Of a stretch of DNA of 64,000 nucleotides, positions 33,072 to 42,022 are shown piece by piece. The stretch is from the NCBI RefSeq assembly GCF_018618415.1, contig NZ_JACSMA010000001.1:1178001-1242000 (forward strand), read 5' to 3'. The translations under genes were made by a program, and so were the position numbers. Origin of the DNA: Exiguobacterium sp. s146. GTDB lineage: Bacteria; Bacillota; Bacilli; Exiguobacteriales; Exiguobacteriaceae. How positions within the stretch are numbered: the first letter of the stretch is position 1; the number at the start of each line of letters is the position of its first letter. Below the pieces are notes generated by a model. It made no database searches. It worked only from the letters and a program-made list of their open reading frames with translations, and was not told where the DNA came from.

Positions 33072-34106
33072 ATGATTGCACTTCGCAACATCACCAAGAC
33101 GTTCACCGTGAATAAAGGTGCTGTCACCGCTCTCGACGACGTCTCGCTCACGATTGAGAAAGGCGAGATTTTCGGTATCATCGGTCGAAGCGGGGCTGGC
33201 AAGAGCACGCTCATCCGCATGATCAATCTGCTCGAACGCCCGACGTCAGGCCAAGTCGAGATTGAAGGACAGGACATCACGCAACTCGACAAGCGCGGTC
33301 TCTCGAAGTTGCGCCATCGCATCGGGATGATTTTCCAACATTACAACCTGCTCAAGACGGCGACCGTCGAAGAGAACGTCGCCATCCCGCTCCGTCTCGA
33401 AGGACTTGATAAACAGACGATCCGGAATCGTGTCGACAAATATCTCGATATCGTCGGGCTGACGGAGCATCGGAAACATTATCCGGAGCAACTGTCGGGC
33501 GGACAGAAGCAACGTGTCGCCATCGCCCGTGCCCTCGCGCACGAGCCGGACATCTTGCTCAGCGACGAGGCGACGAGCGCGCTCGACCCAGAGACGACCG
33601 AGTCGATCCTCGACCTGTTGCTCGACATCAACCGCGAGCTCGGGCTGACGATTTTCCTCATCACCCATGAGATGGAAGTCATCGAGCGCATCTGCGACCG
33701 GGTCGCGGTCATTGAGGCTGGACGAATCATCGAGGAAGGGAACGTACTCGACGTGTTCTCTGACCCGCATCATGCGACGACACGCAAGTTCTTGAAGACG
33801 AACCTCGATGTCCCGAAAGAGATCGTCGAAGAATTGAGCACGCACGGCACGCTCGTCAACCTGTCGTTCATCGGACATCAGAGCGAACAGGCCGTGCTCG
33901 CCCAGTTGACGAAACGGTTCGGCTTGCTCCCGAACATCATCGGGGGCGGCATCAAGAAGTTGAAAGGCGGTCTCGTCGGCAATCTGCTCGTCCACTTGGA
34001 CGGCGATCAAGCCCAGACCGACCAAGCCATCCGTTTCTTGGAAGCGAGCGGTGTGAAAGTGAAGGAGGTGACGAGCCATGGTTCAGTTTTGGGAAAATTG
34101 GGGTGA
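33072..34106 (+). CDS. metN: Methionine ABC transporter ATPase MetN
   Basis: The 344 residues comprise an ABC ATPase domain (Walker A GRSGAGKST, signature LSGGQKQR, Walker B LLSDEATSALD) and the C-terminal ACT-like NIL regulatory domain (about 265-340) that lets cytosolic methionine inhibit transport. GGAGG lies just before the ATG. Its 3' end overlaps metI by 29 bases. Confidence 0.97.
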   Translation: MIALRNITKTFTVNKGAVTALDDVSLTIEKGEIFGIIGRSGAGKSTLIRMINLLERPTSGQVEIEGQDITQLDKRGLSKLRHRIGMIFQHYNLLKTATVEENVAIPLRLEGLDKQTIRNRVDKYLDIVGLTEHRKHYPEQLSGGQKQRVAIARALAHEPDILLSDEATSALDPETTESILDLLLDINRELGLTIFLITHEMEVIERICDRVAVIEAGRIIEEGNVLDVFSDPHHATTRKFLKTNLDVPKEIVEELSTHGTLVNLSFIGHQSEQAVLAQLTKRFGLLPNIIGGGIKKLKGGLVGNLLVHLDGDQAQTDQAIRFLEASGVKVKEVTSHGSVLGKLG

Positions 34107-34740
34107 CTTGATTTGGACGGGGACGATTCAGACGCTCACGATGACCGGCATTGCGCTCGTCATCTCGACGTTAATCGGACTGCCGCTCGGGACGCTCCTC
34201 GTCTTGACACGTCCGAACGGCCGACTCGCCAACCGTTATTTCTATGGCATCTTGTCGAGCGTCATCAACGTCGTCCGTTCAATCCCGTTCATCATCCTGT
34301 TGTTCTTCATCCTGCCGTTCACCCGCTTCATCATGGGGACGACGATCGGGGTGCAAGGCGTGCTGTTGCCGCTGATCGTGTTCACGGCACCGTATATCGC
34401 GCGGCTTATGGAGTCGGCGCTACTCGAGGTCGACCGCGGTGTCGTCGAGGCGTATGAGGCGATGGGGATTTCGACCCGAAAAATCATCTGGTACGTGTTG
34501 ATTCGGGAGGCCCGCTCCTCGATCGTGCTCGGTTTGACGATCGCGACGATCGGTTTGATTGGGGCGACTGCGATGGCCGGACTCGTCGGGGCCGGTGGAC
34601 TCGGCGATATCGCCTATCAGTACGGCCATCTCCGCTTCGAGCCGGAGGTCATGTATGTGACCATCTTCGTCTTGATTCTGCTCGTCCAGTCGATTCAATC
34701 GTTCGGGAACCGCCTGGCGGCCCGACTCAAGAAGGCATAA
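34078..34740 (+). CDS. metI: Methionine ABC transporter permease MetI
   Basis: This 220-residue permease has five hydrophobic segments and the coupling loop EAYEAMGISTRKIIWYVLIREARSS with the conserved EAxxxxG. The ATG at 34078 follows AAGGAGGTGACGAGCC, inside metN. It completes the MetQNI importer; a terminator follows directly. Confidence 0.96.
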   Translation: MVQFWENWGDLIWTGTIQTLTMTGIALVISTLIGLPLGTLLVLTRPNGRLANRYFYGILSSVINVVRSIPFIILLFFILPFTRFIMGTTIGVQGVLLPLIVFTAPYIARLMESALLEVDRGVVEAYEAMGISTRKIIWYVLIREARSSIVLGLTIATIGLIGATAMAGLVGAGGLGDIAYQYGHLRFEPEVMYVTIFVLILLVQSIQSFGNRLAARLKKA

Positions 34741-34743
34741 GAA

Positions 34744-34772
34744 AAAGAGCTCTGCTTCGGCAGGGCTCTTAT
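34744..34772. terminator. Terminator after metI (bidirectional)
   Basis: AAGAGCTCTGC pairs with GCAGGGCTCTT around a TTCG tetraloop, between the convergent metI and Spx-like genes. Confidence 0.85.
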
Positions 34773-35164
34773 TTGTTGTCGAGCAATCGTTTCAATTCGG
34801 CGATGCGGTCATGGCGCGGGATGAACGTGCGAATCTCTTTCTCGCTGAACCCGATTTGAATCCGATTGTCATCGACGACGATGGGACTTTTTAAGATTTG
34901 GGGATGCGACGCCACGAAACTGTACAATTCGCGGAGCGACATCTCATCGAGTTGATCCGCCGCTTGTTTATACACACTCTTTTGGACGGACAACAGGTCG
35001 GTCGTGCCATTCTCGGTGAGGCGGAGCATGTCTTTGAATTCGGTGAACGACATTCCTTGATCGGTCAATTTTTTCTCGATGAACGGGATGTTCTGTTCAC
35101 GTAACCAATCGATCGTCTTACGGGAAGAACTGCAGCTTGTATGTGTGAATACGGTGACCGTCAC
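34769..35164 (-). CDS. Spx/MgsR-family regulator with CxxS centre
   Basis: GTG 35164 gives 131 residues starting MTVTVFTHTSCSSSRKT, which lines up with Spx (MVTLYTSPSCTSCRKA); the upstream GTG at 35173 is only two bases from the AAAGGAG. The ArsC/Spx fold is complete: FTEFKDMLRLTENGTTDLLSVQKSVYK, SFVASHPQILKSPIVVDDNRIQIGF and EIRTFIPR. Spx proteins bind the RNA polymerase alpha C-terminal domain and are switched by a CxxC disulphide; here the second Cys is Ser (CSSS), so redox sensing must differ. The RPI segment is replaced by KSPI. Confidence 0.85.
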   Translation of the reverse strand: MTVTVFTHTSCSSSRKTIDWLREQNIPFIEKKLTDQGMSFTEFKDMLRLTENGTTDLLSVQKSVYKQAADQLDEMSLRELYSFVASHPQILKSPIVVDDNRIQIGFSEKEIRTFIPRHDRIAELKRLLDNK

Positions 35165-35336
35165 GGCAACCACTTCTCCTTTACGTAAGGTTGGACTTCT
35201 TTATTTTCTCTCATACATACGTGACGGACATCAAATATGTTTCAAATCACATATACTTTTTTCGGTCGAACAGACGATATGTCGGTCCTCACTTCGGGTA
35301 GAAAACGAGAGAGACTACAATCGAGGAGGGATTCAC

Positions 35337-35720
35337 ATGTTTGATTACACGGTCAAGACCGATTAGACGGTCGAAGCGGTCGTCGAGAAGCTGAAAACGA
35401 CGCTCAAAGAGGAAGAGTTCGGGGTGCTCTGGGACTTCAATTTGAGTGAGACGTTCGAAGAGAAAGGCCAGGCGATTGACGGGGACTATCGAATCCTCGA
35501 GGTGTGCAACCCAAAAGAAGCGAAGAAAGTCATCAACACGCACCGGGAACGCGGGTATTTCCTTCCGTGCAAACTCGCCGTCTTCACGAAAAACGGGGCG
35601 ACCCATGGCGGGATGCCGAAGCCGACGAAATTGATTGAACTGATCGAGGATGAATCGCTCCAAACGGTGGCCCGCGATGTCGAGACACGATTGACGCGTG
35701 CGATTGATCAAGCCGTCTAA
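35337..35720 (+). pseudogene. DUF302-family gene interrupted by an amber codon
   Basis: The ATG at 35337, with GAGGAGGG six bases upstream, encodes MFDYTVKTD, then TAG at 35364-35366, then the frame continues for 118 codons to TAA 35720 with a clear DUF302 domain: TVEAVVEKLKTTLKEEEFGVLW, ILEVCNPKEAKKV and FLPCKLAVF. One substitution (for example AAG or CAG to TAG) explains the break. Translation might restart at a downstream codon near 35424, but no ribosome binding site is seen there. DUF302 proteins are small and of unknown function. Confidence 0.75.
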
Positions 35721-35825
35721 TTGATCCAGTTAACCCGTCCATGAGAGTGGGCGGGTTTTTCGTGTTCCCGCTCAAAGTAATATAATGGTAAAATTGGTAC
35801 AAATAGATGGTAAGGGGCGGATGAG

Positions 35826-37118
35826 TTGAAAAAGTTAGTCGGGATGCTTATGTTATCCACGGGATTATTGGCCGGTTGTGGGGAAGAGAAGCAAGGTGTC
35901 GTGAACTTGTCCTACATCGATACCCACTGGACGGTCAGTACTTATGCACATGAACAACCAAAAATCATTGAATCGGTAAGCGAGACGCTTCAAGCCTGTA
36001 CGGGTGACTTGACGACTGAGCTCGAAGGCGATTTGACGGTATTCGACACGGTGTTGGCAAATCGTCATCCGATGACGGATACCGGCGAAGAGTATGCTTT
36101 TAAATCGGTGACGTACATAAAAGGGGATCACGATTATGCCCTCTGTCGTGACATGGTCTCAAATCGCTTCCAAGTCGAGGTCATCAAATCGTTCCCGAAC
36201 TTCGTCGATCTGTCAGCAGGAAGCGTGATTAATCGCCGTCCGCATGTCCGTCCGGCCGATGTAGCCGCCGAGGCGACGTTACGCGATGCGGAGGAACTGA
36301 ACGAGCCTGAGAATGCGGTGGTCCCGTTCTTCGACACGCTCGTCTCAATCTCACCTGCGTTTGACGGTGAGATTGAACTGACCGTCGGAGATCGACCGAA
36401 TCAATTCCCGTTGTTCACCTTCGACCCGACGATGGCACACATGGAGGAGGCGAAAGTGGGGATCGGGTATCATCCGGGAGAAAAGAAGCCTTATATTCTC
36501 ATGATGGTGGCCGAGTTATATGTCTCGATCAGTCCGCTTGACCTCGTGCTCGATCCGACGGAAGAGGTGCCGCAGTATCACGATTTGTCGGTGGAGCGTC
36601 ATCCACTCGATGCTGAGCTCGTCCCGGATCAGCCTTATCCGTTGTATGACTTCAGTTACTCACGTGACGGAGAAACGGTGACCGAGACGGTGACCATCAC
36701 GTATCGCGCTTCAGAACTGTTGTCGACGGCCGAGCGAAAGGCGCTTGAGAGCAATCCAGAAGATCAATTCATGCCAATCGAGACCAAGCCGCTCGTGTAT
36801 CTGCATCAACAGCCGTTCAACACTGAATCGACGCTGTCTTATCCATACTTGTTGCGTGCGTCCGGGATCGAGATGGATGACCTGATTCAAGCCATCGACG
36901 ACGCTGAGCCGACCAACCGTTCTGGTGATGCAGGGGAGTATCCGTTTCTGACGATTGTCGAGGGGCTTAAAGGACAAGAATTTGACGTGACGTATAAACA
37001 ACGGTCGAAGAAGTTAGATATCTACGTGACCGACCGCTCGACCGATGAGACGTATAAACTGACGAGCGAAGGGGCCGAGACGTTCTTGTCCTACTTTCCT
37101 GATTTGAAGAAGAAATGA
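35826..37118 (+). CDS. Hypothetical lipoprotein (tandem paralogue 1)
   Basis: A TTG start at 35826 gives 430 residues beginning with a lipoprotein signal (GLLAGC, Cys~19). The mature part is acidic, without membrane segments or a recognised domain, and contains two conserved Cys (LQACTG and YALCRD). It shares order and motifs with the next protein, notably YPLYDF/YPLYDL and the C-terminal block QRSKKLDIYVTDRSTDE then GAETFLSYFP. It overlaps the next ORF's upstream region and lies 12 bp from it, so the genes are co-transcribed. Function unknown. Confidence 0.7.
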   Translation: MKKLVGMLMLSTGLLAGCGEEKQGVVNLSYIDTHWTVSTYAHEQPKIIESVSETLQACTGDLTTELEGDLTVFDTVLANRHPMTDTGEEYAFKSVTYIKGDHDYALCRDMVSNRFQVEVIKSFPNFVDLSAGSVINRRPHVRPADVAAEATLRDAEELNEPENAVVPFFDTLVSISPAFDGEIELTVGDRPNQFPLFTFDPTMAHMEEAKVGIGYHPGEKKPYILMMVAELYVSISPLDLVLDPTEEVPQYHDLSVERHPLDAELVPDQPYPLYDFSYSRDGETVTETVTITYRASELLSTAERKALESNPEDQFMPIETKPLVYLHQQPFNTESTLSYPYLLRASGIEMDDLIQAIDDAEPTNRSGDAGEYPFLTIVEGLKGQEFDVTYKQRSKKLDIYVTDRSTDETYKLTSEGAETFLSYFPDLKKK

Positions 37119-37129
37119 GTGGGTGGAAC

Positions 37130-38377
37130 ATGAAGAAACGAACGCTGGCGGCAATGTCGCTCTTGTTGATGACGGCAGGTTGTTCGGAAGACGCGGACGT
37201 CATCCGCTATGACCATATTGAGGAGCACTGGCAGGCCGAACGGGTTACGATAAACAGTCAAGAGCCTGTAGTGAATGCCGAAGCCATATTGAACCAATGT
37301 GAAGACGGTGAACTCCTGTCCGAACTAGATGGAGAGACGTTTTCAATACTCGGGATGGCGGGTGCGACCCGGGCACCGTTTATAACTGACGATTATGATG
37401 GATACAGCTTCAGTGAAGTGACATATGTCGAAGGGGATGCGGTCTATGCGCTCTGTCAATCAGAACAGATGGACGGGGTTCGGGCCGTCGTGCTTAAGGA
37501 AAGACCTTCCTACTTGAAAGATGAAATCGGCACTGAGATTTCGTTTTTTCCGACCGTGCATGTCGCGACCGACCATGAGCGGGCCTCATTATATAAACCG
37601 GACGCCTTCTACGAAAATGGACAAGACATCGAACCGTATCCGGTCACGCTTATGAGGATTTCACCCGGATTTAGCGGAACGGTCGAGGTCGGGATTGGAG
37701 AAGGGGGCCACTTTAACCCGTACTTCGACTTTTCGCCGAACCTCACACCATTTGATTTGTTCATCGCACTAGGAAGAGATACGGAGACGAACATGCCCTA
37801 TCTGCTCATGTCTTATGGCGGAGACGGGGCTCGCTATTCCGCCTCAATTCTACAAGATACCGACCTGCTCAACGGGGCGGACAGCCTGACCTTCCGTCGG
37901 GTACATAACGGTGGCACGATGGAACCGATGACACCCTATCCGCTATATGACCTCACGATTGACGTGGATGGACAAAAGATGACGAAGACCGTGTCGATGC
38001 GCTATCGGTCGAATGCTCTCCTTACCGATACGGCCAATTCAAACGAGATAGCCGTTGCTTATCTCCACAAGTATCCGTACCACCGGGAAGTCCCGCTCCC
38101 TTATCCGGACGCGGTCAGTGTGAGCGGAGAGGCGAATGAACGATTGGTCGAAGCCCTTGAGACCGCGAGTCCGTCGACGAAGAGTGGTGAGACGAAAGAT
38201 TATAAGCATTTGACGCTATTGCGTGGAAATCTCGGGCAACAGTTCGAAGTGAGTTACCAGCAACGGTCGAAGAAAATCGATGTCTTTGTGAAGGACGTGA
38301 AGACCGGGGAAGTGTTCAAACTGTCGAGTGCCGGGGCCGAGACGTTCCAAGAACTGTTCCCACAGGCGTTCGAATGA
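37130..38377 (+). CDS. Hypothetical lipoprotein (tandem paralogue 2)
   Basis: ATG 37130 (GGGTGG upstream) gives 415 residues with lipobox LMTAGC. It is a diverged paralogue of the preceding protein: IDTHWTVSTYA corresponds to IEEHWQAERVT, LQACTGDLTTELEGD to LNQCEDGELLSELDGE, YALCRD to YALCQS, and QRSKKLDIYV to QRSKKIDVFV. Tandem duplication with strong divergence suggests specialised surface binding or stress sensing, but nothing identifies a ligand. Confidence 0.7.
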   Translation: MKKRTLAAMSLLLMTAGCSEDADVIRYDHIEEHWQAERVTINSQEPVVNAEAILNQCEDGELLSELDGETFSILGMAGATRAPFITDDYDGYSFSEVTYVEGDAVYALCQSEQMDGVRAVVLKERPSYLKDEIGTEISFFPTVHVATDHERASLYKPDAFYENGQDIEPYPVTLMRISPGFSGTVEVGIGEGGHFNPYFDFSPNLTPFDLFIALGRDTETNMPYLLMSYGGDGARYSASILQDTDLLNGADSLTFRRVHNGGTMEPMTPYPLYDLTIDVDGQKMTKTVSMRYRSNALLTDTANSNEIAVAYLHKYPYHREVPLPYPDAVSVSGEANERLVEALETASPSTKSGETKDYKHLTLLRGNLGQQFEVSYQQRSKKIDVFVKDVKTGEVFKLSSAGAETFQELFPQAFE

Positions 38378-38411
38378 ACAAATCGGACGTAAAACGAGGA
38401 GGGATGATCTG

Positions 38412-38816
38412 TTGAAACGAATGCTAGTAGGATGTGTCCTTTGGATGGGACTGCTGCTCGGCGGTTGTGCCAGTAGCGAGGAAAACTTGAATCCGTCACG
38501 TATCGAGTATCAAACATTAGACGCCGATGGCAACTATGGGCCGACACGCACCATCACCGACGCTGAGACGTCTGCTCAGCTTGACCGAACGACGGAGGAA
38601 GTCGAGTGGGAAGACCAACCCGTCCTGATCGAGCGGGAACCGGATGTCAAAGCGACGTTCGTGTACACGCCGGACGATGCGCCGGAGCGTTCGCTCGACT
38701 TCGGAATCTGGTACGAAGAACAGATGATGGGCGGCATCAACCCGAAGGACAGCCGGGGCGTACTCACGGCCGAACAGGTCACGCTGTTGCAAGCCATCTT
38801 CGATAAAGCGGAATGA
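38412..38816 (+). CDS. Small hypothetical lipoprotein
   Basis: A TTG start at 38412, about eight bases after GGAGGG, gives 134 residues with signal peptide and lipobox LLGGC (Cys~18). The acidic mature part (~115 residues) has no recognised domain and no similarity to the two preceding lipoproteins that I can see. It is third in the lipoprotein cluster, 34 bp downstream, and is followed by a weak hairpin and T run (about 38821-38852). Confidence 0.65.
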   Translation: MKRMLVGCVLWMGLLLGGCASSEENLNPSRIEYQTLDADGNYGPTRTITDAETSAQLDRTTEEVEWEDQPVLIEREPDVKATFVYTPDDAPERSLDFGIWYEEQMMGGINPKDSRGVLTAEQVTLLQAIFDKAE

Positions 38817-39019
38817 CGAAGGGCTCGTGCCAGGCGCGGGTTCTTTTTTGTGACCCTCGTCGGACGTGTAACTGGAAAACACTTCAAATTCAAGATGGTG
38901 ACTCGATTTCAAAAACCGATGCTATTCAGGACTTTTCGCACAGGTTACACTAGAATTCCGCTATATTTCAGGAATAAAGCACTAAAGGAAATCGAGAAAA
39001 GAAGGTAGGAATAATCGGA

Positions 39020-39925
39020 ATGGAACTGACAACAACCGCTAGTCTCTCATCCCCTGACGTGCTCCGCGCCCTCGAGGCCAACGTGGCGATGATTCGATTC
39101 GACCGTCAGCGACGCGTCGTCGATGTGAACGACCTCTTTGCCAAGGCGATGAAATACAAGCGTGACGAAATGATTGGGATGCACCATCATTTGTTCTGTG
39201 CCCCGAGTTTCGTCAGCAGCCCAGACTATCAAGCGTTTTGGAACAAACTGTTCGACGGCTTCAGCTCGGCCGACAAAATCGAGCGAATCGACGCCCGAGG
39301 TGATTCGATTTGGCTCGAGGCGACCTATATGCCAATCTATGAACAGGACGAGGTCGTCGGCGTCGTCAAAATCGCCTCCGATATCACGAGTCGGCAACAG
39401 ACGATCGAGGACTATGCGCGCTCGTTCCGTGACATGGCAGAAAACCTTGACGACCGGGCCCATCGCGGCATGGAGGAGAGTCAACAGTTGAAGCGGACAA
39501 TCGAACGCCTCGACGCAGACTCAAATCAGAATTTGAAGACACTCGCGAACTTGCAGGAGCAGGCTGCCGAGATCACGAAGATCGCCAGTACAATCAAGGA
39601 GATTGCCGCCCAGACGAACCTGTTGTCGCTGAACGCCGCGATCGAGGCTGCGTGGGCAGGTGAGCATGGTCTTGGTTTCAACGTCGTCGCGACCGAGGTT
39701 CGCAACTTGTCACGTCTTGTCGAACGTACCGTCATCGAAGTGCGAGCGAACACGGACGGGATGAATAAAGAACTCGTCTCGATCGTTGACGGTGTCTCTC
39801 GCTCCAGAACGGACATTCAAGAGAGTGTGCATATCATGGAACAGACGCTCGAGCGGTTCGTGCATATCGAACAGTCAGCCGAATCGCTGAACGGTACAGC
39901 CGAACGGTTCACGTCAGCCATATAA
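39020..39925 (+). CDS. Soluble PAS-containing methyl-accepting chemotaxis-type protein
   Basis: The 301 residues have no membrane segment. An N-terminal PAS domain (about 15-125: MIRFDRQRRVVDVNDLFAKAM ... IWLEATYMPIYEQDEVVGVVKIASDIT) is followed by a short MCP signalling region with the hairpin-tip-like sequence IKEIAAQTNLLSLNAAIEAAWAGEHGLGFNVVATEVRNLS. It is shorter than usual receptors and probably cytosolic, sensing a bound cofactor or redox signal. GAAGGTAGGAAT precedes the ATG. A 20-bp perfect inverted repeat follows its stop. Confidence 0.85.
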   Translation: MELTTTASLSSPDVLRALEANVAMIRFDRQRRVVDVNDLFAKAMKYKRDEMIGMHHHLFCAPSFVSSPDYQAFWNKLFDGFSSADKIERIDARGDSIWLEATYMPIYEQDEVVGVVKIASDITSRQQTIEDYARSFRDMAENLDDRAHRGMEESQQLKRTIERLDADSNQNLKTLANLQEQAAEITKIASTIKEIAAQTNLLSLNAAIEAAWAGEHGLGFNVVATEVRNLSRLVERTVIEVRANTDGMNKELVSIVDGVSRSRTDIQESVHIMEQTLERFVHIEQSAESLNGTAERFTSAI

Positions 39926-39942
39926 AAAACCAATCGGACATA

Positions 39943-40003
39943 CTGAACTGAACCCTGAATGATAGACACTTGATAAAAAGTGCTCATTCAGGGTTCAGTT
40001 CAG
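39943..40003. repeat. 20-bp perfect inverted repeat at the edge of an AT-rich block
   Basis: The left arm at 39943-39962 (CTGAACTGAACCCTGAATGA) and its exact reverse complement at 39984-40003 are separated by 21 bases containing a further ACTT/AAGT pair. No T run follows directly, so it is not a classical terminator for the chemoreceptor gene, although it may act as one. Confidence 0.8.
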
Positions 40004-40360
40004 AGAGAGAGAAATATCTTTTTTTGTTTGCAGCCGATTCCATTTTGTGGCCTTCTTCAAGGATTTGTCCATTCGTTTGCTGTCTTCTTCGCCTTAAATA
40101 CTCTTATACTCTTGCATTAACTATACCAATTTAATTCCAGTAAAGTTTCATTTTTACCAAAAATTTTTCAGTTTTTTTCTATGCCCGAATGTAACTTAAG
40201 TGTAATTAAGTTACATTCAAATATTCTATCCCACTGAATTAATTTAAAAACATAGAGAAAGTGAACTTGTAAGAAAAAATGATACATTCAAAAGACTATT
40301 CTATACGGTTTTAGTATAGTAATGGTAAAATATATATATTTACATAACAAGTACTAATCT
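40004..40360. other. AT-rich intergenic block
   Basis: No convincing gene is seen. Composition turns strongly AT-rich after about 40,090. A partial match to the left arm of the dif-like repeats (TTTACATAACAAGT, 40339-40352) occurs near the end, without a right arm. Confidence 0.4.
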
Positions 40361-40849
40361 ATGGTTTGTCTATGTATAGACACAATATCACTTTGGATGT
40401 TTCTAATGATTGGATTCCCAGAAGTAAACAAAACAATAAGAAGAACATTATCGTCTTTATTAAAAGAAAGTGGATTTACAAAAGTGAATACGAGGCATAA
40501 CTGGGCTTGGATTGGCAATTCTATCTGGGTGTTAGATATCACAGCGGTGGAGAAATATTTTTCAGTTGTAACCGGCTGGCCACCGATGTCTATCCATGTT
40601 GAATTAGGAATCTATTATGATTTCATTCCTACCATCGATGAGCATCTAAAGACAGATGAAGAAGGGAAATTCTTGCCAAACACCCATCAATGTCATTTGC
40701 AATATGAATTGCTTTCTAATCTTGATCAATCAGATTATTTGTCCAGGTTAGATAATCCTGTAGAACAAATCCGAAGTGATCTCTGGTGGATAGAGCCGGA
40801 TGGTTCGAACGTGGAAAAGGTTGTTAATGATTTCAAACAGTCTTTTTGA
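40361..40849 (+). CDS. DUF4304-like hypothetical protein
   Basis: Up to 162 residues; the start is uncertain because ATGs at 40361, 40397 and 40406 all lack a clear ribosome binding site. The core INKTIRRTLSSLLKESGFTKV-like start, then WAWIGNSIWVLDI and FSVVTGWPPMSIHVELGIYYDFIP, resembles DUF4304 proteins, which are small cytosolic proteins of unknown function often found in accessory or toxin-immunity regions. AT-rich codons set it apart from the flanking chromosome. The 5' end may be damaged. Confidence 0.6.
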   Translation: MVCLCIDTISLWMFLMIGFPEVNKTIRRTLSSLLKESGFTKVNTRHNWAWIGNSIWVLDITAVEKYFSVVTGWPPMSIHVELGIYYDFIPTIDEHLKTDEEGKFLPNTHQCHLQYELLSNLDQSDYLSRLDNPVEQIRSDLWWIEPDGSNVEKVVNDFKQSF

Positions 40850-40866
40850 ATAAGGGATATGGCTAG

Positions 40867-41034
40867 CTAAAAGAAAATACAGAAATAGAGCGTGCGTTTG
40901 TAGAAATTGAAAAAGAACGCGATAGTTGGAATAAATTCTACAAAGCCAAGTACTTTGCAAAACACTTAAACGATCACTCAAAACTTAAGCGGTATACTCA
41001 TCTTTTCGAGCAAGAGCAAGAAAGAATAAAATAG
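40867..41034 (+). pseudogene. C-terminal remnant of an unknown gene
   Basis: An open stretch of 55 codons, bounded by TAG upstream and ending at TAG 41032-41034, translates to a charged coiled-coil-like tail (EIERAFVEIEKERDSWNKFY ... LFEQEQERIK). It has no start codon near its upstream end and no ribosome binding site, so it is probably a broken gene end. Confidence 0.45.
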
Positions 41035-41234
41035 CATGTTGCGACGATGGTTGATGAGTAGAAGTTAAAAACAGAAATGTTCCATTCATATCACTAACGC
41101 CAAAGTCTATGTAAAAGAGAATCAAATGAAAAGTTAGTTTACATATCATGACTTATCGGAAGTTCTTTAAAAACAAATATAAGAAAGGAAGAGGGAAGCC
41201 AATTTATCAGCTTTCCTCTTCCTTATATATAAAA

Positions 41235-41963
41235 TCACTTATGATTCAATGCTTGATTGATAAATTGGTATAGCTCGCCATCTATTTCATACTGCAGTTC
41301 GTTCCCTGGGTTTTCAGCGTGGAAATGTTCGGCTTGCTTGCGGAAAGTACTATCGTCTTCGGAAAAGGCATTCACGATGTCATTCCATTTTCTCGCTAAA
41401 TCTTGTACTTTTTCATCGGAAGGAGAAGCGCCTTTTTCTTTTTCAAAACGAATTTCCTTGATAAGACCGTTAAATTCTTGCTCTGCTTGCTTTAAAAGTT
41501 GTTTGTCGGCGTTTTCATATCTGCTTTCCATGGTATCCAATTGCTGCTTCGAAAAGTATTTTTCCTTATTCATTTTCAGCGCCTCCATTAATTTAGTAAG
41601 TTCTGAAATCGAGAGGGTCCGGTTACTGTGTACAGCCGATAACGCATTTTCCAACTCCGCTACTAGTTTTTGCTGAACCTCTATCTCTTTTTTGACTCGA
41701 GAAATTTGGGTTTGCAAAATCTCCGCAACGGTTTGTTTCTCCGGATTAGACAACAGAAGTTGTATTTCTTCTAACGATATTCCCATCTGTTTTAAGGACA
41801 AAATTGGCTGAAGACGTACCAAATCTGCTTTCGTGTAAAGCCGATGTCCTGACTCCGTATACTGAGAAGGTGAAAATAAACAGATTTGATCGTAATAGCG
41901 TAAAGTTCGAATCGTTAAACCCGTCAATTCTGCAATTTCTCCGACTTTCCAATATTCCTTCAT
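41235..41963 (-). CDS. MerR-family regulator with TipAS-type C-terminal domain
   Basis: The 242 residues comprise a MerR winged helix (WKVGEIAELTGLTIRTLRYYDQ), the long dimerisation coiled coil (about 75-115) and a C-terminal TipAS-like domain (about 120-240) with the helical KQAEQEFNGLIKEIRFEKEKG segment. TipAS domains bind thiopeptide or other multidrug-type ligands. AAAGGAGG lies before the ATG. It lies 59 bp downstream of hslO on the same strand, so it is probably expressed from the MerR-type promoter upstream of hslO and controls its own operon. Confidence 0.88.
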   Translation of the reverse strand: MKEYWKVGEIAELTGLTIRTLRYYDQICLFSPSQYTESGHRLYTKADLVRLQPILSLKQMGISLEEIQLLLSNPEKQTVAEILQTQISRVKKEIEVQQKLVAELENALSAVHSNRTLSISELTKLMEALKMNKEKYFSKQQLDTMESRYENADKQLLKQAEQEFNGLIKEIRFEKEKGASPSDEKVQDLARKWNDIVNAFSEDDSTFRKQAEHFHAENPGNELQYEIDGELYQFINQALNHK

Positions 41964-42022
41964 TCGCTTAGCCTCCTTTCAACATCATTTCTATTCACCA
42001 ACTAAAAACGAGAAATTCGAAG

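Noticed and set aside
40010-40130. Minus-strand peptide-like frame in the AT-rich block (EYLRRRRQQTNGQ...)
   Set aside because: Bounded by a stop directly upstream, no start codon with a ribosome binding site, and it runs into the 20-bp inverted repeat.
40339-40352. Possible third dif-like site (TTTACATAACAAGT)
   Set aside because: Only the left arm matches the sites at 47479 and 49784; there is no right arm, and the surroundings are very AT-rich, so the match may be chance.
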